This document shows, one piece after another, positions 23,627 through 31,814 of a stretch of DNA of 34,137 nucleotides (positions within the stretch are counted from its first letter, which is position 1; the number at the start of each line of letters is the position of its first letter). Under the pieces are notes generated by a model. It did no database searches. It was not told where the DNA came from and worked only from the letters and a program-made list of their open reading frames with translations. The DNA lies in NCBI GenBank assembly GCA_964628385.1, contig CAZVOD010000047.1:1-34137 (forward strand), written 5' to 3'. This DNA is from JANQPA01 sp964628385 (GTDB lineage Bacteria > Bacteroidota > Bacteroidia > Chitinophagales > Saprospiraceae). The translations under genes were made by a program, and so were the position numbers.

Positions 23627-25954
23627 ATGAAAAAACTTACAATAGCAGCTACACTAATTTTGTCCTGTCTATTTTTGGGGCAATTTTCTTTCGCACAAAC
23701 TCCCTATCAGCCTGATAGATTGACGGTAGAAGATTATGAACAAGCCGAAGATGCTCTGGGATTTAATATGCGTGGTAAAGTTCTGAACGATGCCGTCAGG
23801 CCAAATTGGATCAATGATCATCAGCTTTGGTACCGCAATCATCGGGAAGAAGGTTATGAGTTTGTTTTGGTAGATATAAAAAAGCAAAGCAAAACGGCAG
23901 CTTTCGATCATCAAAAACTAGCCGAACGGCTCTCTGCTGAATTAGACGGAGATTTTAATGCTTACGAATTGCCATTCATAAGCATTGAGGTTTTAGATAA
24001 AAATAAAACAATAGCCTTTTCAGTGAGAGGGCAGCGTTATGCTTATGACCTTAAGAAAGGGACGATGAAAGAGCTGGAGCAAGAAAAACGCCTGCCCAGA
24101 AGTTACTTCAAGTCTCCGGACGGTAAAAAGGCGGCCTTTATAAGAGATTATAATTTATGGGTGCTAGATGTGGAGTCAGGCCAGGAAACTCAGCTGACTA
24201 CAGATGGCGTGGAAGATTTTGGCTATGCTACCAATAACGCGGGCTGGCTCCGTAGTAGTCGCCCAGTATTGCTGTGGTCACCAGATTCCAAAAAAATAGC
24301 CACGTTTCAGCATGACTCCAGGGGAGTAGGCGAGATGTATGTTGTAACCACCAATGTCGGGCACCCAAAGATCGACTCCTGGAAGTACCCACTACCTGAA
24401 GATACAGTGATTTTTAGAGTGCATCGTGTGATGATCGATGTAGACAATGAAAAGGTGACGCGCCTGAAAATGGAGCCGGATCAGCATCGGTCTTCTATAA
24501 CTGATCATATAGCACTGGGCGATGGTACACTTGCCGATGCCGAGTGGAGTGATGATGCTTCCCAGTTGGCTTTTCTTTCTAATTCCAGAGATCATAAAGA
24601 AGCTATATTGAGAGTAGCAGATGCTGAAACCGGAGAGGTTAGAACTGTAATGCAAGAAACGGTAGAGACATTCTTTGAGTCTGGTTATGGAAAGATTAAC
24701 TGGCGATTTCTCGAAGAAACCGAGGAGGTACTGTGGTATTCTCAAAAAACTAACTGGGGCCATTTATATCTCCACAATTTAAGTGATGGTAAATTGAAAA
24801 ATGTCATTACCAGCGGGGATTGGAACATCCTGGCAATCAATAGAATGGACCTGGATAACCGTCGATTATATTTCACCGGGGCGGGAAGGGAGCCTGGCGA
24901 TCCTTATTTTCAGTATCAATATGCTGTTAATATGGATGGCAGTGATCTGCAACTACTAACGCCGGATAGTGCAAATCACAGTATTACCTTCTCTCCGGAG
25001 GGTAGTTATTTTGTAGATGTTTATTCAGGTCCGGCAATGCCCCCGGTATCCGTAATTAGGGATAAGAATGGCAAGAAAGTCATGACGCTTGAAGTAGCGG
25101 ATATCTCGAAAATTAAAGAGGCAGGGTGGCAGGCGCCCATTCCTGTAAAAGTAAAGGCCAGAGACGGAGAGACAGACCTTTACGGTTTGATGTACAAACC
25201 TGCTGATTTTAATCCAGAGTACAAATATCCTATTATAAATTACATCTATCCTGGTCCACAGACGGGGTCTGTAGGAAGCAGGAGCTTTTCTGCCAGTCGA
25301 AGAGACAACCAGGCTATTGCTAACCTTGGGTTTGTTGTAGTGGCCATTGATGCCATGGGAACGCCCATGCGCTCAAAATCCTTCCACGCTGCTTACTACG
25401 GTAATATGGGGGATAATGGCTTGCCAGATCAGGTGACCGCTATGAAGCAACTGGCCGGGCGCTATCCGTGGATAGACCTGGAAAGGGCAGGTATTTATGG
25501 CCACTCCGGTGGGGGATATGCCTCTACAGCAGCAATGCTTCGCTATCCAGACTTCTTCAAAGTGGCAGTGAGCGGAGCTGGGAATCACGATAATAGAAAT
25601 TACGAAGACGACTGGGGAGAGAAATGGCAGGGACTACTAACTGTCAATCCCGATGGCAGTACTTCCTATGATAATCAGGCTAATCAATTGCTGGCCGAGA
25701 ATTTGAAAGGTAAACTGTTGTTAGGCCATGGTACCACAGATACCAATGTACCTTATTATAACACTTTACTGGTGGCTGATGCCCTTATTGCTGCCAACAA
25801 GGATTTTGATCTTGTTATGATGCCTAATCGCGGCCATGGGTTTGGATATGAACCTTTCTGGTTGCGTAAGCGATGGGATTATTTTGTGAAAAATCTTCTT
25901 GGTGCTACTCCTCCCAAAGAATATGAGTTCAAATTTGCCAGAGCAAGGCCTTAA
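23627..25954 (+). CDS. S9 family (dipeptidyl-peptidase IV-like) serine peptidase
   Basis: It removes dipeptides or similar units from the N-termini of oligopeptides outside the cytoplasm. The 775 residues have a Sec signal peptide (about 1-23, cleaved after FAQ), an N-terminal beta-propeller (about 60-500) with recurring blade strands such as WSPDSKKIA and WSDDASQLAFLS, and an alpha/beta-hydrolase domain (about 510-775). The catalytic triad is visible as Ser627 in GHSGGG, Asp705 in GTTDTNVP and His737 in NRGHGFG. IYPGPQ holds the oxyanion-hole tyrosine expected in this family. Substrate choice (DPP IV or another S9 type) cannot be settled from sequence. Convergent with the patatin gene. Confidence 0.93.
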   Translation: MKKLTIAATLILSCLFLGQFSFAQTPYQPDRLTVEDYEQAEDALGFNMRGKVLNDAVRPNWINDHQLWYRNHREEGYEFVLVDIKKQSKTAAFDHQKLAERLSAELDGDFNAYELPFISIEVLDKNKTIAFSVRGQRYAYDLKKGTMKELEQEKRLPRSYFKSPDGKKAAFIRDYNLWVLDVESGQETQLTTDGVEDFGYATNNAGWLRSSRPVLLWSPDSKKIATFQHDSRGVGEMYVVTTNVGHPKIDSWKYPLPEDTVIFRVHRVMIDVDNEKVTRLKMEPDQHRSSITDHIALGDGTLADAEWSDDASQLAFLSNSRDHKEAILRVADAETGEVRTVMQETVETFFESGYGKINWRFLEETEEVLWYSQKTNWGHLYLHNLSDGKLKNVITSGDWNILAINRMDLDNRRLYFTGAGREPGDPYFQYQYAVNMDGSDLQLLTPDSANHSITFSPEGSYFVDVYSGPAMPPVSVIRDKNGKKVMTLEVADISKIKEAGWQAPIPVKVKARDGETDLYGLMYKPADFNPEYKYPIINYIYPGPQTGSVGSRSFSASRRDNQAIANLGFVVVAIDAMGTPMRSKSFHAAYYGNMGDNGLPDQVTAMKQLAGRYPWIDLERAGIYGHSGGGYASTAAMLRYPDFFKVAVSGAGNHDNRNYEDDWGEKWQGLLTVNPDGSTSYDNQANQLLAENLKGKLLLGHGTTDTNVPYYNTLLVADALIAANKDFDLVMMPNRGHGFGYEPFWLRKRWDYFVKNLLGATPPKEYEFKFARARP

Positions 25955-25965
25955 GAAGTAAAACC

Positions 25966-25994
25966 GAAGAAAGGGTAGTCATGGCCCTTTCTTC
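25966..25994. terminator. Hairpin between convergent peptidase and patatin genes
   Basis: GAAGAAAGGG (25966-25975) and CCCTTTCTTC (25985-25994) form a perfect 10-base-pair stem with a 9-base loop. There is no long T-run, but its position between two converging stops suggests a terminator for both strands. Confidence 0.55.
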
Positions 25995-26010
25995 AGTTTG
26001 CTTATTCCTG

Positions 26011-28188
26011 CTAAAATCTAAAGCCTGCCTTAATAAACAGTTCAAGGTCGATCTTGGAAGTAGAAGAAGATAGCCATATTTCCAAAGGACCAAAAATAGA
26101 ATTGAGTCCGGCACCGATGATAACACCTTGTCCCCAGGTTTGCTCAAGGATATCTTCAATCTCAGGACTTAGAGAAGAGAGGCTATAGCCCACCCAATAA
26201 AATTGATCTTTAAATGGATTGAGACGCAGCGTACTCTGAGCTGCCAGTACATTGAGGCCATTGTATTGCATAAGCTGCTGCCCCGCCTGAATAACGCTGT
26301 TTAGACGCATATGCCTGTCCAGGCCCCCGCGATAAAACAGGTATTGCCGGTCGGATGGACGGCTGCTGTAACCCACTTGTGCAGAAAAACTCAGCACCAA
26401 TTTATTGGATAGAGGCAAATATTGCTCAAAGTCAGCTGATAGCCAGCTAATACCCGAATTTTCTCCAAAATTGGCAAAGTCATTGGTCAGTAGTTTGTAA
26501 TGGGCTCTTATCCTTCTGCCACGGCTGGGATAATAAGCACTATTCAGAGTGTTGGTTTCCCATTGTAAATAGTAGTTGAATAAATGGTTGCGCAGGTTGT
26601 CAAGTACCGTGCGCTGTATCTTATCAGTGAAGCCATAATATTGCCATTCCAGGCCAAAGCCAAATGCTGTTTTGATGTGCGGATAAAACTGTAAGCCTAC
26701 TCTTGCCTGCAACTGATTATACTGCGTTTCGTCAAAGTCATTGTCAGAAGAAAATTCAAAGTAGCGGTCCGAAGAAACACTCAGAGTAAACAGCGGAGAC
26801 ACTACCTTGCTGGTATTTCCAAGGTAATCAATTTTGATATAAGGGTTGCGGTTGATGCGCATTTCCATTTCCAGTAAATTTCCAAAACCGCCCCAGTTTT
26901 TTACCTCAGGATTGATAAGTAATCCCATTCCAAAATCTGAATCATAGCGAATGCCTGCATTCAAAGAAAAACTACTGCGCTCCTCTACATTTAACATGAT
27001 GATGGTACCTTGTTCATCAAATAAGAAGTTGTAGAATAACTGATTAAAATGATTGCTGGCGTGTAAGCGATTGATACCATCCTGAAATGCTGAAAAAGCA
27101 ATGCGGCTACCCGGCTCAATCTTTAGGATATTCTTGATTTGGGCTTTGGAAATATTCTTATTTCCCATAACATGGATTTCCCAGACATCAATGGAATCTT
27201 TGTTTGACCATTCCGGGAGTTTTCTTTCAGGAACAGGCTCGTAGGGTTTGATTTTTTTTAGTTGTAGTAGTTTCTCTTTTACCGCTTCAGCAGCTTGTCG
27301 GCCTCTTAAAATAAGAGAGTCTCCCTTATTGAAATCAGCCATGCTGTATCCCTGAAGCGGAACGTCAATGCAAATATCACAATCTCCTTCAAAATCAGAA
27401 CGAGCCTGCTGGGTGATAATATCATAGGTACGGCTCAACACATCTATAGGGCCGTTATATGTTTTTTTGGTGGAATCAACAGTTACTAATCTGACGCCAA
27501 CTACAATGTCTGCTCCTCTATCTCGCATTTCTTTTACCGGAAAGTTGTTGAGCACTCCACCGTCTACTAGCAGCTTTTCCTCATTTTTTACCGGATTGAA
27601 AACGCCGGGTATAGCCATAGTAGAGAGTAATGCATCTGGCATGTAACCTTTGTCAAGAACGACTTCCTCACCACTAATTAAGTCGACACCAACACAGAAA
27701 AAAGGTAAAGGCAGTTCTTCGTAATTTTGGTGCATATTAATGGGAAAAGCCAGCTCTTCCAATTTTTGGTAAATATTAATCCCATTGATGAGGGCGTTAT
27801 CAAACCCCAGTTTTCCATCGTTGTCCTTCTGAAGGGAAAGTATATAGCGATATCTAGTTTTTATAACATCTAAAGGAATGTATTTCCAGGGGCTTCGGTT
27901 GCTGAGCAGGAAATCCCAATCTTGTTGTTTTGTAAAATTGATTAGAGAATCCGAAGAGTACCCCATAGCATAGAGCCCTGCAATGATACCGCCCATGCTA
28001 GTCCCGCCGATTTTATCAACAGGGATTTCATTTTCTTCCATAAAATCGAGGACTCCTACATGTGCCAGTCCTAGGGCGCCTCCGCCCATGAGCACTACGC
28101 CTATAGTAGTAGAATCTCCACTTTGGGCCTGCAAAATAGGATAGCTAAAAAGTAGTGCAAGTAAAATAGGTATTATAGGTTTTCTCAT
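26011..28188 (-). CDS. Patatin-like phospholipase with POTRA and outer-membrane barrel (PlpD type)
   Basis: A type Vd secretion-style protein: a lipid acyl hydrolase joined to its own outer-membrane barrel. From ATG 28188 (725 residues) it has a signal peptide (about 1-22, ending LQAQ) and a patatin domain with the oxyanion loop GGGALG (35-40), nucleophile Ser64 in GTSMG and the dyad Asp209 in VDGGVLNNFP. A POTRA domain covers about 334-403 (begins VWEIHVMGN). A 16-strand type barrel (about 410-725) ends in Phe (FIKAGFRF), the usual BAM signal. An upstream in-frame ATG (28230) would place 14 polar residues before the signal peptide and is less likely. Both catalytic residues are intact. Confidence 0.93.
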   Translation of the reverse strand: MRKPIIPILLALLFSYPILQAQSGDSTTIGVVLMGGGALGLAHVGVLDFMEENEIPVDKIGGTSMGGIIAGLYAMGYSSDSLINFTKQQDWDFLLSNRSPWKYIPLDVIKTRYRYILSLQKDNDGKLGFDNALINGINIYQKLEELAFPINMHQNYEELPLPFFCVGVDLISGEEVVLDKGYMPDALLSTMAIPGVFNPVKNEEKLLVDGGVLNNFPVKEMRDRGADIVVGVRLVTVDSTKKTYNGPIDVLSRTYDIITQQARSDFEGDCDICIDVPLQGYSMADFNKGDSLILRGRQAAEAVKEKLLQLKKIKPYEPVPERKLPEWSNKDSIDVWEIHVMGNKNISKAQIKNILKIEPGSRIAFSAFQDGINRLHASNHFNQLFYNFLFDEQGTIIMLNVEERSSFSLNAGIRYDSDFGMGLLINPEVKNWGGFGNLLEMEMRINRNPYIKIDYLGNTSKVVSPLFTLSVSSDRYFEFSSDNDFDETQYNQLQARVGLQFYPHIKTAFGFGLEWQYYGFTDKIQRTVLDNLRNHLFNYYLQWETNTLNSAYYPSRGRRIRAHYKLLTNDFANFGENSGISWLSADFEQYLPLSNKLVLSFSAQVGYSSRPSDRQYLFYRGGLDRHMRLNSVIQAGQQLMQYNGLNVLAAQSTLRLNPFKDQFYWVGYSLSSLSPEIEDILEQTWGQGVIIGAGLNSIFGPLEIWLSSSTSKIDLELFIKAGFRF

Positions 28189-28343
28189 TTGACTTCTTTG
28201 ATTCCAATTGGGGTTTTTACCCAAATTCAATCGTAATATTAAGACATTTGCTATTAAGATGTTGGTAGGAATAGACCAATAATTGTGCCTGTAATAGTTA
28301 AACTTTCAGGATAAAACGATGTCAATGCCAAAAAACACTGGAA

Positions 28344-28652
28344 ATGAGAACTCTTTTATTGGCAAGTCTTTACTTCTTCCCGTTGCTGGCTATTCCCCAA
28401 GATTTATATTTCCCGCCTATAAACTCCGACGAATGGCAAACTGTGGAGCCGCAAGATTTGGGCTGGCAGGTCTCAAAAATCCCGGAGTTATATGATTTTC
28501 AGGCACGGATAGCGGATAAATTGGGGCACCTTTTGCATGTTTCGCAAAATCAATCTCAAATCAATCTGAGCAATTTTCAGCCCGGTACTTATTGGGTAGA
28601 CATAAGTACAAAAGAAAATATATGGAGAAGGAAAATTGCTATTCATCCATAG
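28344..28652 (+). pseudogene. Secreted mini-ORF: serine hydrolase N-terminus joined to a T9SS-like tail
   Basis: A 102-residue ORF with a signal peptide (about 1-18). Residues 20-51 (DLYFPP, DEWQTVEP, LGW, IPELYDF) match, from memory, the mature N-terminus of Bacteroidota class C beta-lactamase-related serine hydrolases, which then normally continue for several hundred residues. Here the protein runs instead into INLSNFQPGTYWVDIS and RRKIAIHP (73-102), which resemble the end of a type IX secretion type A sorting tail. The catalytic domain is absent. I infer a remnant left by internal deletion, although an intact frame, signal and tail mean a small secreted product is possible. It ends one base before the convergent rlmI stop. 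Confidence 0.5.
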
Positions 28653-28653
28653 G

Positions 28654-29892
28654 CTATTTCAAAATTCTGAAATAAGCTGCTTTCAAATACATCGCTTCGG
28701 GAAAGCGGATCGGATGATCGATATCGTGGTAGCAGCGCTCCATTTCTTCAAATGGTCGGCCGGAAGCGTTTAAATTTTCCAAAACCACCTTAAAAAAATC
28801 ATCAGCGCTAACCCGGCTCGAGCAAGAAGCCATTAACAGTATCCCGTTTTGCTCTACAAGCTGTATGGCTAACCTGGCCAGGCGAGCATAGCTTTGTAAG
28901 GCCCCGGAACGCTCAGTATCTCTTTTGGCAAACGAAGGAGGGTCCACAATAACCAGGTCAAAGCGTTTGCTTTGTAAAAAAAGACCTTCCATAGCCGTGA
29001 AAGCGTCTTCTGCAATGGTTTGGTGCCTGTCATCGGCACCAAAATTGAGCCGAACATTGTTACTGGCCATCTTTAGGGCCTTTGCACTGATATCAACACT
29101 GCTGACACTACTGGCACCTCCAGCTAGTGCGTGAACAGAAAAGCCACCCGCATAAGCGAAAATATCCAATACCGTCTTATCTTTTGAAAGTGCTCCTATC
29201 TTTTTGCGATTATGCCTGTGATCCAGAAAGTATCCCGTTTTGTGGCCTTTAATCACATTGGCGGAAAAACGCAGGCCGTGTTCTAGGAATGTCACAATTT
29301 CATTTTCGAGCTGACCATAGATAACAATTCCATCCTCCAAACCGTATAACGAATCGTATTGCTGTTGAAGGTTACGGCTTAACCTCAACACTGCACACTT
29401 AACCTTGCTTTGACGGATTAAAACGGGAAGCAGCTTTCTAAAATAGGGAAGCCAAATAGAGGAATAAAGCTTTATCACCAAAACATCGGAATAGACATCA
29501 GCCACCAATCCCGGGAAATGGTCATTCTCCCCGTGAATAAGCCGGTAGCTGTCCGTTTGGGTACGTAAAAGTGGCAGCCTCCTCTGGTAAGCCTCCTGAA
29601 TCTTTTCTTCAAACCACTGCTCATCAATGATAGCAGCTTTTTTGAATTGGATCAATTTAACTTTGATAGGAGAGACAGGATCGTACAACCCTATCGCCAT
29701 AAGTTTGTTAGCTCGTTGATCGTACACAATGACAAGGTCGCCGGAGCGTCCTTCTTTGCTTTGTTTTGTAATGCTATCTTCAAAGATCCACGGATGTTCC
29801 TTTCGAATATGTCGCTCTATGGATTTTTTTACCTTAATGGCAATTCTGCTAGTCTGAAAGTCAGGGAGTTGTGATAGTGATTTTAAATCCAT
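28654..29892 (-). CDS. rlmI: RlmI-type 23S rRNA (cytosine-C5) methyltransferase
   Basis: An S-adenosylmethionine-dependent methyltransferase of the RlmI/COG1092 family, which methylates a cytosine of 23S rRNA. The 412 residues have an N-terminal PUA domain (about 17-95, HIRKEHPWIFEDSI), a central linker domain with IHGENDHFPGLVAD (119-132), and a Rossmann methyltransferase domain. The latter shows GYFLDHRHNR (220-229), motif I VLDIFAYAGG (241-250), VDISA (266-270), DPPSF (317-321) and the catalytic Cys357 in ASCSSR. Length and motif order fit the family. Base target is by family only. It is transcribed alone, away from the 319-base gap to the right. Confidence 0.92.
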   Translation of the reverse strand: MDLKSLSQLPDFQTSRIAIKVKKSIERHIRKEHPWIFEDSITKQSKEGRSGDLVIVYDQRANKLMAIGLYDPVSPIKVKLIQFKKAAIIDEQWFEEKIQEAYQRRLPLLRTQTDSYRLIHGENDHFPGLVADVYSDVLVIKLYSSIWLPYFRKLLPVLIRQSKVKCAVLRLSRNLQQQYDSLYGLEDGIVIYGQLENEIVTFLEHGLRFSANVIKGHKTGYFLDHRHNRKKIGALSKDKTVLDIFAYAGGFSVHALAGGASSVSSVDISAKALKMASNNVRLNFGADDRHQTIAEDAFTAMEGLFLQSKRFDLVIVDPPSFAKRDTERSGALQSYARLARLAIQLVEQNGILLMASCSSRVSADDFFKVVLENLNASGRPFEEMERCYHDIDHPIRFPEAMYLKAAYFRILK

Positions 29893-30211
29893 TTAGCGTT
29901 GATGTAAATAACCCACATTGCCATGTATGAAAGTAGAAAAGTGAAATTAACGTTTGGGATCAAGAAATTGATTCTAATTTCGGACTTTTATTGCTTTCAA
30001 AAATGCACATTGCAATCTAAATTAGGTAAAAGGTTCTTCAATAAGGATTGATCTTACCTTATTGTAAAAACTACCCTCACAAATAAACAACACATAAACA
30101 AGCTTATTTGCGAAAAAAATTCACTTTTTTTCGCCTAATAAAATTTCTTTACGTAGAACTTTAAAGTAAGTCTCTACGTCCCAATTACTTATATAATTAA
30201 ACATCAGTACA
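29893..30211. other. 319-base intergenic region with two hairpins
   Basis: This region lies between the divergent rlmI and membrane-protein genes. CAATAAGG (30039-30046) pairs with CCTTATTG (30057-30064). GCGAAAAAAA (30110-30119) pairs exactly with 30125-30134 around a 5-base loop. The second stem is followed by A/T-rich sequence but no pure T-run. No exact TAnnTTTG box was found on either strand and no gene is visible. Confidence 0.4.
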
Positions 30212-30763
30212 ATGAGCTACAGAGTGCTACTTATGGAGTTTTTTTCCATCGTTTTTGGCCTGGTCATAGGCTACATCATTGTAGAGTGGAGCGAACATCG
30301 CGCAGAACGAAAAAGTGCAGAGAAAGCCGTAGCAAGAATCATGGCAGAAATAGCGTCCAACAAAAATAACCTGGAACGTCACAAAAGATATTATGATGCC
30401 ATTCTTTACGAGATTGACAGCATTAGTGCCATTAGAAGTATCAAGTCACTGAATGATCTTCCTTCCTGGACAGGACCAACGCCGCCGCTTATCAAAACTT
30501 CTACCTACAGAGTTGCCCTATCCATGGGAACTCTGGATTACATAGACTTCGACCTTGTTCGTCAGCTCGATGAAGTTTATTCTGTCGCAGAGGCTTTCCG
30601 CTCTTTTGTGGAAGGTACCGTCAACTTCTCTATACTCGGTAATAATGTGGAAGATGTAAAATTTCAGGAAAAAGTACTGAAAGTTTATTCAGAGTACGCT
30701 AAAATATTTTTGGTGGAAGCTTCAGAAGTGAATGCTTATCTGAATAAAACGGATGATCTTTAG
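30212..30763 (+). CDS. Small single-pass membrane protein, DUF6090-like
   Basis: A 183-residue protein with one N-terminal helix (about 8-25, FFSIVFGLVIGYIIV) followed by WSEHRAERK and a long helical, charged region (about 26-75, AEIASNKNNLERHKRYYDAIL) probably on the periplasmic side. The middle contains SMGTLDYIDFDLVRQL (104-119). This layout (helix, then W with a charged stretch, then a run with EI..N..L..H) resembles Bacteroidota proteins annotated as DUF6090, of unknown function. The match is from memory and moderate. The gene is solitary and converges on the OmpA lipoprotein gene. Confidence 0.72.
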   Translation: MSYRVLLMEFFSIVFGLVIGYIIVEWSEHRAERKSAEKAVARIMAEIASNKNNLERHKRYYDAILYEIDSISAIRSIKSLNDLPSWTGPTPPLIKTSTYRVALSMGTLDYIDFDLVRQLDEVYSVAEAFRSFVEGTVNFSILGNNVEDVKFQEKVLKVYSEYAKIFLVEASEVNAYLNKTDDL

Positions 30764-30771
30764 TAAAGTAG

Positions 30772-30826
30772 GAAGTATTGAGTAGCCTAATCGAAATTAT
30801 ACTCGCTATTTGCCACTCAATACTTC
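30772..30826. terminator. Long inverted repeat between convergent genes
   Basis: GAAGTATTGAGT (30772-30783) and ACTCAATACTTC (30815-30826) are perfect 12-base inverted copies with a 31-base spacer. It fills the 81-base gap between two converging stops, so a bidirectional terminator or transcript-end structure is likely. The loop is longer than usual and the T content afterwards is modest. Confidence 0.4.
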
Positions 30827-30844
30827 TTATATAAAGTACAATGA

Positions 30845-31627
30845 TTAATCAGCCATAGGCTTTTGTTCCATCAACTTGAAGAATTGATCCAGCCTTGGAG
30901 TGATAATAATTTCGGTACGTCTGTTAATACTTCTTCCTTCAGCAGTTTCGTTGGTTTCTTTTGGTAAAAACTCAGAACGGCCCGCTGCCGTCAATCGCTG
31001 TGGATCAACAAAATAATCTTGTTCTAGCAGCCTGACCACAGAAGTAGCTCGCCGAACGCTCAAATCCCAGTTGTCTTTCACGCAAGAGTTGGCAATCGGC
31101 ACATTGTCCGTGTGGCCTTCTACCATAACACTCAAATCACTGTGATCATTAATAACACTGGCTACCTTTTTCAGTACTTCGCTGGCGCGTTCAGAAACTC
31201 TTGAGCTACCCGATTGGAATAGTAGCTTGTCAGAAATAGAAACGTAAACCACACCGCCTTTTACTTCCACCTGTACGTCTTCGTCATTGACGTCGGCCAA
31301 AGAACGCTTTAGATTCATCACCAGGGCCAGGTTCATAGAGTCCTTGGATTGAATTTTGGTGGTTAAATCCTGAATGAAAGCATACTGCTGGTTAATATTG
31401 GTCAAAGATTCCTTGATACTTTCAGCGCCAGTCTTGTTGATCACCGACAAGTCTGTCATTCTGTCCAGTAAACTGTTATTCGTGAATTTCAGTTGTTCGA
31501 CCTGCTCCTCGAGCTGTTCAATTTGCTCGTTTTTGAGTTCTACGGTCTGTTCCAGGTTTTTTGCTTTTTGCTGGTTACAACCGCTGAAAAATGCTACAGC
31601 GAAAATAAAAATGATTAGTTGCTTCAT
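30845..31627 (-). CDS. OmpA/MotB-type peptidoglycan-binding lipoprotein with coiled coil
   Basis: A 260-residue lipoprotein with signal peptide and lipid-bearing Cys17 (FFSGC), a coiled-coil region (about 22-60, repeating LEQ and EQIEQLEEQ), a second helical stretch, and a C-terminal OmpA domain (about 120-242). GHTDNVP gives Asp174 and DLSVRRA gives Arg192, the diaminopimelate contacts of the family. The domain ends in EGRSINRRTEI. It anchors an outer-membrane lipid to peptidoglycan and may serve as a structural link. Cys182 is an unusual extra cysteine between the two binding residues. The gene lies downstream of the penicillin acylase gene on the same strand and may share its transcript or use the box at 31727-31734. 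Confidence 0.9.
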   Translation of the reverse strand: MKQLIIFIFAVAFFSGCNQQKAKNLEQTVELKNEQIEQLEEQVEQLKFTNNSLLDRMTDLSVINKTGAESIKESLTNINQQYAFIQDLTTKIQSKDSMNLALVMNLKRSLADVNDEDVQVEVKGGVVYVSISDKLLFQSGSSRVSERASEVLKKVASVINDHSDLSVMVEGHTDNVPIANSCVKDNWDLSVRRATSVVRLLEQDYFVDPQRLTAAGRSEFLPKETNETAEGRSINRRTEIIITPRLDQFFKLMEQKPMAD

Positions 31628-31703
31628 TGTTTTATGATTGTTGACTTTTAATTAAAATGGGCTTATTTGATGGATGTGATAACCAGCCCGTGATAACTTT
31701 CCA

Positions 31704-31736
31704 AATAATTTTGAACTGATTTTTTCCAAAATTATT
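31704..31736 (-). promoter_or_regulatory. Inverted repeat carrying a -7 box before the OmpA lipoprotein gene
   Basis: AATAATTTTG (31704-31713) and CAAAATTATT (31727-31736) are perfect inverted copies. On the minus strand 31734-31727 reads TAATTTTG, matching TAnnTTTG, about 100 bases upstream of the ATG at 31627. The nearest minus-strand TTTG (31766-31763) is 28 bases upstream, longer than typical, so the promoter call is moderate. The palindrome could also be an operator or a terminator of the upstream gene. Confidence 0.4.
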
Positions 31737-31814
31737 ATAAAAGCGTTAACATTTATGAGGGTCAAAGGGCAGTCTTAATCAACTTCAGCATTATTCTACT
31801 CCTTCGCAGCAAGT

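Noticed and set aside
24392..24763. 123-codon open frame opposite the S9 peptidase
   Set aside because: It lies fully inside a well-conserved gene and shows no domain or signal.
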